This document shows, piece after piece, positions 25,390-33,169 of a stretch of DNA of 64,000 bases. Each line of letters opens with the position of its first letter. The stretch's first letter is position 1. The stretch covers positions 1-64,000 of the forward strand of contig JAGWVN010000004.1 in the NCBI GenBank assembly GCA_018970865.1. The letters are read 5' to 3'. A program made the translations under genes and the position numbers. The notes below the pieces were generated by a model that worked only from the letters and a program-made list of their open reading frames with translations, was not told where the DNA came from and ran no database searches. This DNA is from Betaproteobacteria bacterium. Its GTDB lineage: Bacteria > Pseudomonadota > Gammaproteobacteria > Burkholderiales > Burkholderiaceae_E.

Positions 25390-26247
25390 ATGTCCGCCAG
25401 CACCGTCCGCGTGAAACCCTTCTCCACCGCCCTGGGCGCCGAGATCGATGGCGTCGATCTCTCCCGGCCGCTCGCCGATGACGCCTTCGCGCGCATCCGC
25501 CAGGCCTTCCTCGACCACGGCGTGATCTTCTTTCGCGACCAGCAGCTCAGCCCGGAGCAGCATATCGCCTTCGCGAGACGCTGGGCGCCGATCGACATCA
25601 ACCGGTTCTTCAAGCCGGTGCCCGGGCACCCGGAGATCGCCGAGGTGCGCAAGGAGCCCGAGCAGACCAGCAACATCGGCGGCGGGTGGCACACCGACCA
25701 CAGCTACGACGAGGCGCCGGCCATGGGCTCGATCCTGCTGGCGCGCGAGGTGCCGCCCAGCGGCGGCGACACCCTGTTCGCCAGCATGAGCCTGGCGCTC
25801 GAGGCGCTGTCGCCGGGCCTGCAGCGCACGCTGGAAGGACTGCGCGCGGTGCACTCCTCGCGGCATGTGTTCGGCGACAAGAGCGGCTACGCCGCCATTG
25901 CCGACACCGGCGACCGGATCGGCAACCGCGCGGCGGCCACGCAGGATGTGGTGCACCCGGTGATCATCCGCCACCCCGACACCGGCCGGCGCACGCTCTA
26001 TGTGAACCCCGCCTTCACCGTGCGGTTCGAGGGCTGGACCGCGGCCGAGAGCGAGCCGCTGCTGCGCATGCTCTACCAGCACGCCGCGCGCCCGGAGTTC
26101 AGCTGCCGCTTCCAGTGGCGCGCCGGATCGATCGCGTTCTGGGACAACCGGGCCACCTGGCACTACGCCCTCAACGACTACCATGGCCATCGCCGCGTCA
26201 TGCACCGGATCACGGTCCAGGGCACGCCGATCCCGGCCGCGGCCTGA
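25390..26247 (+). CDS. TauD/TfdA-family 2-oxoglutarate-dependent dioxygenase
   Basis: A 285-residue Fe(II)/2-oxoglutarate oxygenase. The iron ligands are His101 and Asp103 (GWHTDHSY) and His258 (WDNRATWHYA), with the 2-oxoglutarate arginine in DYHGHRR. It keeps the TauD length and the PPSGGDTLFASM loop. It is a paralogue of the enzyme at 17445 with a different N-terminal half; FFKPVPGHPEIAEVRKEP resembles alpha-ketoglutarate-dependent taurine or alkylsulfatase relatives. The substrate is unknown. The divergent Bug receptor could supply it. A possible -10 (TACAGT at 25334-25339) lies about 50 nt upstream. Confidence 0.88.
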   Translation: MSASTVRVKPFSTALGAEIDGVDLSRPLADDAFARIRQAFLDHGVIFFRDQQLSPEQHIAFARRWAPIDINRFFKPVPGHPEIAEVRKEPEQTSNIGGGWHTDHSYDEAPAMGSILLAREVPPSGGDTLFASMSLALEALSPGLQRTLEGLRAVHSSRHVFGDKSGYAAIADTGDRIGNRAAATQDVVHPVIIRHPDTGRRTLYVNPAFTVRFEGWTAAESEPLLRMLYQHAARPEFSCRFQWRAGSIAFWDNRATWHYALNDYHGHRRVMHRITVQGTPIPAAA

Positions 26248-26253
26248 GCGGTC

Positions 26254-27852
26254 TCACCAGGGCGGGGGCTGGCGCCGCATGGCGCGAAGTGGCGCCGCAC
26301 AGCGCCGGGCCTGCTCCTCGGCGCGAGCGCTGAGCCAGCCCAGGGCGAACCACGCCCCCGGCTCATCCGACCCGGCCCGCCGGAACGCATCCCGGGCCGC
26401 CAGCAGGTCCGTCAGCTCGCCCAGGGCCGACTGCGCCGGCGCGAGCGCAGCCAGGTAGCGGGCCAGCGGCTTGCGGGGCAGCCAGGGCGCCGAGAGTTCG
26501 GCGGCATACCGCAGGCGCTTGATGCGCTTGCGCAGCCGGTGGCGGGCGGGCTCGTCGAGCGCCTCGAAGCGCCTGGCGTCGCGCATGGCCTGACGGTGCC
26601 AGCGCGCGAGGCGGCGGCGAATGCGTTCCGGGAGCTCGCGGTCGGAGCGCCGTGCGGGTTCGGGTGCGGGTGCCGCAGTCGGCGCGGTCGGCGCAGCAGG
26701 CCGGATGCCCGACGCGGGTGCCGGCGCAGGCGTGCCCGGCGCACCCAGCGAGAAGCCGAGCAGGGACAGCATCAGCCGGGTGACCGACGGCCCGCGCAGA
26801 ACCGTGGCCGGCGACCCCTCATCGGCATCCGGCGCGTCGCCCTCGGGCCAGGCGATGAGCGGCGCGCCAGCCGCCTGCCGCGCCGGCAGGAGGACGAGCG
26901 CCAGCGCATCGCGATCGCGCCGCGCGCCCAGGGCGCGAAAGACCTCGGCCAGCGCCGGCTCCCAGCCCGGATCGATGTCCGCCACCCAGCCCCGGTACAG
27001 GCGAAGCAGCGCGCGCAGCCGGCGCAGACCGACCCGCAGCTGATGCAGGTGCTCCGGCGTGCCGCGCCCGCCGGTGATCTCGCCGGCATTGCCCAGCACC
27101 GGCACGAGACAGACCGCCACCAGCCGCCGCAGCGCCGAGCTCGCGTCGGCGACGGGCGCGAACGCCGGCACCGCCGCCGCGCGCGCCGGCGGCAGGGCCG
27201 GCCATCCCCGCGCCAGGCGCTCGCCCCGCTCGGCCTTGCTGCGCGCGTCGAGCCACAGGCCGTGGCGCGCCGCCCAGCGCGCGGCCACGGCAGTGAGCGC
27301 CCAGGGTCGCCCGCGCAGCAGTTCGATCTCGAGTTCGCACAGCGGCTCGCGCTGACCGCCGGCCTCGAGGCAGCCGATGTCGAGCGCGAGTTCCACCGTC
27401 CCGGCGGCGTCCCGCAAACGGCGATGCAGGCGGACGACATCGGTGCGATAGATCGCGACGAGCTCGGGCGCCGGCTCGCCCGGCGGCACCGCCAGCGCGG
27501 CCGCGAGCCGCAGGCCCACCGGGGTGCCGGCATGGCGCTGCGGGTCGATCGCGGGCGCGAGGGCTGCGCCACGCAGCGCGGGCGCGATGCCCCCGGGCGC
27601 GGGCGCCGACACGACCACCTCGTGCTCGAGCCGCTCGAGCAGGGCGTCCCCCTGGGCCTTGACGGTCTGCACCCAGCGCCGCCCCTCCTGGCGCATCCGG
27701 AGGGCGATGCCCGCGCCGGCGAGCCGTCGATCGGCGGTGTCGACATAGACCGCCCGCAGGCGGGTGCGCTCGACGACGGCGCGACGCATCGCGCGGATGA
27801 GCGCAGACCGCGCCGTGGCGGGCACCTGCAGCTTGAGCTCAGTTTCGGTCAT
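26254..27852 (-). CDS. CYTH-CHAD domain protein (inorganic triphosphatase-like)
   Basis: A 532-residue two-domain protein. The N-terminal CYTH domain opens with the metal-binding ExExK motif at residues 3-7 (TETELKL) and includes RLRAVYVDTADRRL and ALRMRQEG; such domains hydrolyse tripolyphosphate or other triphosphates. From about residue 245 follows a CHAD domain, a helical bundle rich in His/Arg (LHQLRVGLRRLRALLRL, RRFEALDEPARHRLRKRIKRLRYA), known to bind polyphosphate. An Ala/Pro-rich insert of about 35 residues (near 375-410) splits the CHAD domain. Link to glycogen-like or polyphosphate storage is inference. The start overlaps the end of the upstream CoA transferase gene by 14 bp. Confidence 0.88.
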   Translation of the reverse strand: MTETELKLQVPATARSALIRAMRRAVVERTRLRAVYVDTADRRLAGAGIALRMRQEGRRWVQTVKAQGDALLERLEHEVVVSAPAPGGIAPALRGAALAPAIDPQRHAGTPVGLRLAAALAVPPGEPAPELVAIYRTDVVRLHRRLRDAAGTVELALDIGCLEAGGQREPLCELEIELLRGRPWALTAVAARWAARHGLWLDARSKAERGERLARGWPALPPARAAAVPAFAPVADASSALRRLVAVCLVPVLGNAGEITGGRGTPEHLHQLRVGLRRLRALLRLYRGWVADIDPGWEPALAEVFRALGARRDRDALALVLLPARQAAGAPLIAWPEGDAPDADEGSPATVLRGPSVTRLMLSLLGFSLGAPGTPAPAPASGIRPAAPTAPTAAPAPEPARRSDRELPERIRRRLARWHRQAMRDARRFEALDEPARHRLRKRIKRLRYAAELSAPWLPRKPLARYLAALAPAQSALGELTDLLAARDAFRRAGSDEPGAWFALGWLSARAEEQARRCAAPLRAMRRQPPPW

Positions 27853-29149
27853 GGCGCGACAGCGGGACGGACGCGGGCTCGGCGCATGGGCTGGTCAGGG
27901 CGGTCAGCGGGCAGGCTGGGCGGTCAGCCCGGATCGCCGGCACGCCCACCACGCCGGCCGCCACCAGCTCGTCGATGCGCGCGGCGCTCAGGCCGAGCTC
28001 GTCGAGCAGCGCCCGGCTGTCCGCGCCGATGGCGGGCGGGTCGACGCGCACCGGCAGGCGCCGGCCGTCGATGCTGATCGGCAGCAGCGCGGTGAGCGTC
28101 TCCAGCGGCTGGCCGGCACCGCTCGCATCGGCCGGCACCCGCAGCGGCGCCAAGCCGCCGGTGGCCCGCAGATGCGGGTCCTCGAAGAGATCCTGGGGGC
28201 GGGTGATCGGCGCCCAGGGCAGCCCGGCCTGCTCGAAGCGCGCGCCGAGCTCGGCCGCGGCAAAGCCGGCGAAGCGTTCACGCAGCAGGGGGATCAGCCA
28301 GTCGCGGGCGCGCACCCGGTCGTTGTTGGAGCCGAGCCGGGCGTCGGCGATCAGGTCATCGAAGCCGAACTCCCGGCACAGCAGGGCCCACTGCGTGTCG
28401 CTCACCGCGGCCAGAAAGAGCTGCTCGTCGTCCTTCACCGTGAACACATCGTAGAGCGCCCAGGCCGACAGCCGAGCGGGCATCGGCGCGGGCGGCTTGC
28501 CGGTGACCGCCTGCTGCATCATGTGCTGGGCCACCAGCAGCACGGTGTTCTCGAACAGCGCGCTCTGCACCTGCGCGCCGCGGCCGGTGGTCTCACGCTG
28601 GCGCAAGGCCGCCAGCACGCCCACCGCGCCGAACAGCCCGCCCATGATGTCGTTGACGCTCGCGCCGGCGCGCAGGGGCCGGCCGGGCGGGCCGGTCATG
28701 TAGGCGAGGCCGCCCATCATCTGCACCACCTCGTCGAGCGCGGTGCGGTGCTGGTAGGGACCGGGCAGAAAGCCCTTGTGCGAGACATGCACCAGCCGCG
28801 GATTGAGCGCCGAGAGCACCGGCCAGCCCAGCCCGAGGCGCTCGAGCACGCCGGCCTTGAAGTTCTCGCTGAACACATCGGCCCCGCCGACCAGGCGCAG
28901 GACGATCTCGAGACCGCGCGGATCGGCCACATCGAGCGCGAGGCTGCGCTTGTTGCGGTTGAACATCGGAAAGAAGCCGGCGCCCGAGCCGAGCAGGCGC
29001 CGGGTGTTGTCGCCGGCGAGCGGTTCGATCTTGATCACCTCGGCGCCGAGGTCGGCCAGCACCATGCCGCAGGTGGGGCCCATCACCATGTGGGTGAATT
29101 CGACCACGCGGATGCCGGCCAGCGGCAGCGGATCGCCTTGCGGGTTCAT
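27839..29149 (-). CDS. CaiB/BaiF family III CoA transferase
   Basis: A 436-residue CoA transferase. The N-terminal IRVVEFTHMVMGPTCGMVLADLGAEVIKIE signature, the NRNKRSLALDV motif and the catalytic aspartate in GASVNDIMGG identify the family, which moves CoA between carboxylates via a glutamyl/aspartyl-CoA thioester. The substrate is not clear; oxalate, carnitine, arylsuccinate and methylacyl-CoA racemase relatives share these motifs. A strong AAGGGGAGA precedes the ATG at 29149. The C-terminus runs some 30 residues past the usual end (after LDELGLSAARIDELVAAGVV) into a low-complexity tail that overlaps the CYTH-CHAD start. Confidence 0.88.
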   Translation of the reverse strand: MNPQGDPLPLAGIRVVEFTHMVMGPTCGMVLADLGAEVIKIEPLAGDNTRRLLGSGAGFFPMFNRNKRSLALDVADPRGLEIVLRLVGGADVFSENFKAGVLERLGLGWPVLSALNPRLVHVSHKGFLPGPYQHRTALDEVVQMMGGLAYMTGPPGRPLRAGASVNDIMGGLFGAVGVLAALRQRETTGRGAQVQSALFENTVLLVAQHMMQQAVTGKPPAPMPARLSAWALYDVFTVKDDEQLFLAAVSDTQWALLCREFGFDDLIADARLGSNNDRVRARDWLIPLLRERFAGFAAAELGARFEQAGLPWAPITRPQDLFEDPHLRATGGLAPLRVPADASGAGQPLETLTALLPISIDGRRLPVRVDPPAIGADSRALLDELGLSAARIDELVAAGVVGVPAIRADRPACPLTALTSPCAEPASVPLSRHDRN

Positions 29150-29278
29150 CTCGTCTCCCCTTGGGCAGGTCGCGCTCGGCGCGACCGGGTCTGCCACTGT
29201 AACCGCGGCCCGCCGCGGCCGGCGATGTAAGGCTGCGGCGACCCCTTCGGACAGCAAGACGGCATGCCCCCAGCGTGA

Positions 29279-30037
29279 ACCCGACCGCGAACCGCCGGCA
29301 TCTGGCCGCCCGCCCTCGATGTCGGCGCCGGCGGCGGCGAGACGCTGTACCTGATGATCCACGCCGCCGGGCTGCCCGCCGAGGGTCTCGAACCCAACCA
29401 GGGCTACGGCGACCACGCGCGCCAGCGGCTCGGCCTGCCGGTGCGCCAGGGTTTCGTCGAGCGCGATGCCCGATCAGCCGGCGCCTACCGGCTGATCACC
29501 CTCTACCATGTGCTCGAACATCTCGCCGCACCCCGCACGGTCATCGAGGCGCTGCGCGACTGGCTCGCGCCGGGCGGACACCTGGTGATCGAGGTGCCCA
29601 ATGTGGAGGCCACCTGCCAGTCGCCCGCCCACCGCTTTCACCGCGCGCACATCACCACCTGGGGCGTGCCCACATTGTCGCGCCTGGGCATCGCCTGCGG
29701 GCTGTCGGTGGCCTCGACCTGGACCAGCCCTGATGGCGGCAATAACCAGGTGGTGTTCCGCCGCGACGATGCCGCGCCGACGGCGCCGCTGACCGTGCTG
29801 GACGAGATCACCCGCCACTACCCGGCGCGGGTGGCGCAGGTTCTGGCCGGACACACGCCACTGCGCCACTGGGCCTGCGGGCGCCCGCTGACGCGGCTGG
29901 CCGCCCGGCCGGGCCGGCAGATCGGCGAGCGCGCGAGCGCGCGGGGTCAGACCGATCCGAGGGCGATCCTGGATTCGCTGGTGGCGCAATGGCCGCGCAC
30001 CGGCGCGCCGCTCACGACGGACGCACCCGGACGGTGA
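29279..30037 (+). pseudogene. Class I SAM methyltransferase, 5'-truncated
   Basis: The frame is open from a stop at 29276 and encodes ALDVGAGGGETLYL (SAM-binding motif I) from 29312, then LEPNQGYG, the YHVLEHLAAP motif and GGHLVIEVPN, so it is a Methyltransf_11/23-type enzyme. There is no ATG, GTG or TTG before motif I; the first ATG (29354) lies after it and would delete the SAM site. Relatives usually have a further 50-100 residues upstream. I read it as a gene that lost its 5' end. A rescue by frameshift from a GTG at 29275 is conceivable. The 3' end overlaps the P450 gene by 26 bp. Confidence 0.6.
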
Positions 30038-31229
30038 GCGAGTCCATGCCGCGGAACACCAGGGAATTCAGCCAGCGCGGCGGCGGGTCGGCGGGCTCGA
30101 TGTGCGCGAAGCGCCTCAGCACGGCCGGCAGCGCCACCTCGCCCTCGGTGCGGGCGAGCGGGAAACCCAGGCAGATGTGCGGGCCGTAGCCGAAGGCGAG
30201 ATGCGGCACGCCTTCACGACGCAGATCGACCCGATCGGGGTAGGCGTAAGCGCGTGGATCGCGGTTGGCGGCGTTGAGCAGCAGGAACACCCGGTCGCCC
30301 TCGCGCAGGGTGCGGCCGTGGAGCTCGTGGGCCTGCGCCACCACCCGGGCCTGCGCGCCCGAAGGGCCCTCGTAGCGCAGCAGTTCCTCGACGGCGGCCG
30401 GCGCCAGACCGGGCTCATCGCGCAGCGCGGCCAGCTGGTCCGGGAAGCGCATCAGCGCAGCCAGGCCATTGGCGAGGTGATTGGTGGTGGTCTCGTGGCC
30501 GGCGAAGAGCATGAGGATGCAGGTGGCCACCAGTTCATCTTCCGAGAGCCGGTCGTCGCCGTCGCGCACCGCCACCAGCCCGGCGAGCAGGTCGGTGTGC
30601 TCGCGGCGGCGGCGCAGCGCGATCAGCTCGCGGAAGTAGTCGGCCATCTCGCGGGTGGCCGACTGCGCCGCGGCGTACTTGAGCGCCGAGGTGCGCGCCG
30701 AGCCGATGAAGGGCGCGATGTCGTCGGACAGGCGCTTGAGCCGGGCCAGATCCGAGTGCGGCACGCCGAGCATCGACATGATCACCAGGCAGGGCAGCGG
30801 GCCGGCGAACTCGGCGATGAAGTCGAAGCGCTCGCGGCCGGCGAGGCCCTCGAGCAGGTGTGCGGTGATGGCGGTGATCTCGGGGCGCATGCCCTGCATG
30901 GCGCGCGCGGTGAAGACCTTGCCGGCCAGGCGCCGCAGCCGGGTGTGCTCCGGCGGATCCTTGAACACCATCCAGAGCGAGAGGTAGCGGATGATGTCGG
31001 CGATGCGCGCGGCCTCGTCGGCCGGCAGGGCCCCGAAGAACGGGCGCAGCCGATCGGACGAGTAGCGCTCGCGGTCGTGGCAGGCCCGGCGCACATCGTC
31101 ATAGCGGGTGAGCACCCAGCCCTTGAGCCGCGGGCTCCAGTGGCAGGGATCCTCGTCGCGCAGCCGGGCGTAGACGGGGTAGGGATCGGCCAGCGTGGCC
31201 GGGTCTTCGGGATGCCAGTCAAGGCTCAT
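30012..31229 (-). CDS. Cytochrome P450
   Basis: A 405-residue soluble bacterial P450 monooxygenase. The haem-thiolate Cys353 lies in FGYGPHICLG; the I-helix oxygen-activation motif AGHETT is at 243-248 with the acid-alcohol pair intact; the ExxR motif is Glu282-Arg285. The length and lack of a membrane anchor are typical of class I bacterial P450s that need a ferredoxin and its reductase; neither is adjacent. The start MSLDWHPEDPATLADPYPVY at 31229 is canonical. Possible substrates are terpenoids, fatty or aromatic acids. A promoter with TTGTTT-17-TAGACT lies 65-93 bp upstream, divergent from the thiolase. Confidence 0.93.
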   Translation of the reverse strand: MSLDWHPEDPATLADPYPVYARLRDEDPCHWSPRLKGWVLTRYDDVRRACHDRERYSSDRLRPFFGALPADEAARIADIIRYLSLWMVFKDPPEHTRLRRLAGKVFTARAMQGMRPEITAITAHLLEGLAGRERFDFIAEFAGPLPCLVIMSMLGVPHSDLARLKRLSDDIAPFIGSARTSALKYAAAQSATREMADYFRELIALRRRREHTDLLAGLVAVRDGDDRLSEDELVATCILMLFAGHETTTNHLANGLAALMRFPDQLAALRDEPGLAPAAVEELLRYEGPSGAQARVVAQAHELHGRTLREGDRVFLLLNAANRDPRAYAYPDRVDLRREGVPHLAFGYGPHICLGFPLARTEGEVALPAVLRRFAHIEPADPPPRWLNSLVFRGMDSLTVRVRPS

Positions 31230-31293
31230 GCGGGACCTCGCCGGTGACGGCCGCCAGCGCCGCGCGGCGCCCGGTGTTGAACGGTGAGCCGGC

Positions 31294-31322
31294 AGTCTAG
31301 ACCCGAGCGGCAGGGCAAACAA
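31294..31322 (-). promoter_or_regulatory. Candidate promoter of the P450 gene
   Basis: Minus strand: TTGTTT (31317-31322), 17-bp spacer, TAGACT (31294-31299). The leader would be about 58 nt. The -35 overlaps the inverted repeat at 31316-31329. Confidence 0.45.
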
Positions 31323-31329
31323 TCGTTCG
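31316..31329. promoter_or_regulatory. Inverted repeat, candidate operator between P450 and thiolase
   Basis: CAAACAATCGTTCG is an imperfect palindrome (10 of 14 positions symmetric) of the AAC-N-GTT type often bound by TetR-family regulators of acyl-CoA metabolism. It overlaps the P450 -35 element and lies 10 bp before the thiolase -35. The TetR gene at 32574 is a candidate binder; this is inference. Confidence 0.4.
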
Positions 31330-31339
31330 TCTTTCCGGA

Positions 31340-31368
31340 TTGTGCCCGCCACCGGCGCTGCCTATACT
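31340..31368 (+). promoter_or_regulatory. Candidate promoter of the thiolase gene
   Basis: TTGTGC (31340-31345), a 17-bp spacer and TATACT (31363-31368). The leader would be about 25 nt and contains CCGGAGCG before the ATG at 31400. Confidence 0.55.
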
Positions 31369-31399
31369 CGGCCGATCGTCACGCCATCCGGAGCGCGCC

Positions 31400-32596
31400 A
31401 TGAGCCTGTCCCGCATCGTCCTCGCCGCCGGCGCGCGCACGCCCTTCGGCGACTTCGGCCGCTCGCTGCGCGAGGTTCCCCTGTCGTCGCTGGGCACCCA
31501 CGCCGTCCGGGCCAGCCTGGCCCGGGCCGGGGTCGACGCGGCGCAGGTCGACCACCTGGTGTTCGGCGTCACCGCGCCGGTGGACCATGACGGCCTGTTC
31601 ATCAGCCGCAAGGTGGCGCTGCAGGCCGGCCTGCCGGTGGAAAGCGCGGCGCTCGGCGTGGTGCGGGCCTGCGGCACCGGCTCGCAGGCGATCATCAGCG
31701 CCGCCGGGCAGATCCTCACCGGCCACAGCCGGCTCGCGGTGGCCGCCGGCGCCGAGAACTACAGCCGCGTGCCCTATCTTGCGCACAAGGTGCGCTGGGG
31801 CGCGCAGCGCGGCCCCTTCGAGTTCATCGACGGGCTCGACTACATCTACCGCTGCCCCTTCTCCGGCGAGCTGATGGGCGACACCGCCGAGAACCTCGCG
31901 CAGCTGCACGGCCACGGCCGCGAGGCCATGGACGACTGGGGCTGGATGAGCCAGCAGCGCGCCGGCAAGGCGATCGCCTCGGGCTTCCTCGCCCGCCAGA
32001 TCGCGCCCATCGAAGTGCCCGACGGCCGCGGCGGCACCCGGCTGTTCGACACCGATGAATTCCCCCGGCCCGGCGTCACCCGCGAGAAGCTCGCCTCGCT
32101 CAAGCCGGCCTTCCGCAAGCCCGGCGGCGTCATCACCGCCGGCAATTCCAGCGGCGTGACCGACGGCGCGGCCGCGCTGCTGGTGGCCGACCGCGAGCAC
32201 GCCGAGCAGCTGGGCATCCAGCCCGAGGCGCGGCTGATCGACTACGCGGTGGCCGGCGTGCCGCCGCACATCATGGGCGTGGGGCCGGTGCCGGCCATCG
32301 CGCAGCTGCTGCAGCGCACCGGGCTGTCGGTGGCCGACATCGACTACTTCGAGATCAACGAGGCCTTCGCGGTGGTGAACCTGCACGCCGAGCGCGAGCT
32401 GGGCATCCCGCGCGACATCACCAATCTCTACGGCGGCGGCATCTCCATCGGCCACCCGCCCGGGGCCACCGGCCTGCGCATGACCATCACCGCCATGCAG
32501 CACCTGGCCGACACCGGCGGGCGCTACGCGGTGATCAGCATGTGCCTGGGCTCGGGCATGGGCATGGCCACGCTCATCGAGAACCTGCGTCGCTGA
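31400..32596 (+). CDS. Thiolase family protein (acetyl-CoA acetyltransferase)
   Basis: A 398-residue thiolase that condenses or cleaves acyl-CoA with acetyl-CoA. The acyl-accepting nucleophile is Cys91 (VVRACGTGSQAI). YFEINEAFAVV, the GGGISIGHPPGATG loop with the catalytic His and the C-terminal SMCLGSGMGMA with the second Cys are intact. Whether it acts in degradation or biosynthesis is not decided by sequence. The start at 31400 has GGAG upstream, following a good promoter. It is divergent from the P450 gene and its end overlaps the TetR gene antisense by 23 bp. Confidence 0.93.
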   Translation: MSLSRIVLAAGARTPFGDFGRSLREVPLSSLGTHAVRASLARAGVDAAQVDHLVFGVTAPVDHDGLFISRKVALQAGLPVESAALGVVRACGTGSQAIISAAGQILTGHSRLAVAAGAENYSRVPYLAHKVRWGAQRGPFEFIDGLDYIYRCPFSGELMGDTAENLAQLHGHGREAMDDWGWMSQQRAGKAIASGFLARQIAPIEVPDGRGGTRLFDTDEFPRPGVTREKLASLKPAFRKPGGVITAGNSSGVTDGAAALLVADREHAEQLGIQPEARLIDYAVAGVPPHIMGVGPVPAIAQLLQRTGLSVADIDYFEINEAFAVVNLHAERELGIPRDITNLYGGGISIGHPPGATGLRMTITAMQHLADTGGRYAVISMCLGSGMGMATLIENLRR

Positions 32597-33155
32597 GCGC
32601 GGGCTCGCGCAGCAGCCGCACGAAGGCGCGCGCCAGCTGACGCGGGGTGCTGGCGCCGTCGGGCCGGTACCAGACCGGCGCCCAGTTGAGCGCGCCCATC
32701 AGCATCAGCCGCAGGCTGCGCCGACGGCCCCGGCCGGCCAGCGGCAGCGCCGCCACCAGATCGATGAAGCGCCGCTCGTAGCCGTCGCGCAGCGCCCGCA
32801 GCTGCGCGGCCACCGCCGGCACGCTGGCCGGGGTCACGCTGGTGACCACCAGCGCGTAGGCGCTGCGATCGACCAGCGACTCGAGATGCGCGGCGCAGGC
32901 GGCCTCCAGCCGCCGCCAGGGCTCGGTCTGGCGGGCGACCGCGGCATCGACCGCGAGCGTGATCCGGCGCACGCCCTCGGCGTACACCGCGAGCAGCAGC
33001 TCGTCCTTGGTGGCGAAGTGGCAGTAGAGCGAGCCGGGCAGCATGCCCACCGCCTGCACGATGTCGCGCACCGAGGCGGCCTGAAAGCCCTTGAGCGCGA
33101 ACTGCGCGGCCGCCGCGTCGAGCAGCTGCGGCAGCCGGCTGTCGGCGCGGGCCAT
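32574..33155 (-). CDS. TetR-family transcriptional regulator
   Basis: A 193-residue repressor-type protein. The N-terminal helix-turn-helix domain is clear: LLDAAAAQFALKGFQAASVRDIVQAVGMLPGSLYCHFATKDELLLAVYAEG (about 11-61). The C-terminal ligand domain (about 70-190) resembles the regulators of fatty-acid or acyl-CoA degradation (NWAPVWYRPDG) and ends in a low-complexity tail. The ligand is not known. It lies 14 bp downstream of the gamma-glutamyltransferase gene on the same strand and is convergent with the thiolase gene, so both the GGT and the P450/thiolase promoters are possible targets. Confidence 0.9.
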   Translation of the reverse strand: MARADSRLPQLLDAAAAQFALKGFQAASVRDIVQAVGMLPGSLYCHFATKDELLLAVYAEGVRRITLAVDAAVARQTEPWRRLEAACAAHLESLVDRSAYALVVTSVTPASVPAVAAQLRALRDGYERRFIDLVAALPLAGRGRRRSLRLMLMGALNWAPVWYRPDGASTPRQLARAFVRLLREPALSDAGSR

Positions 33156-33169
33156 GCGCGGCGGCCGGC

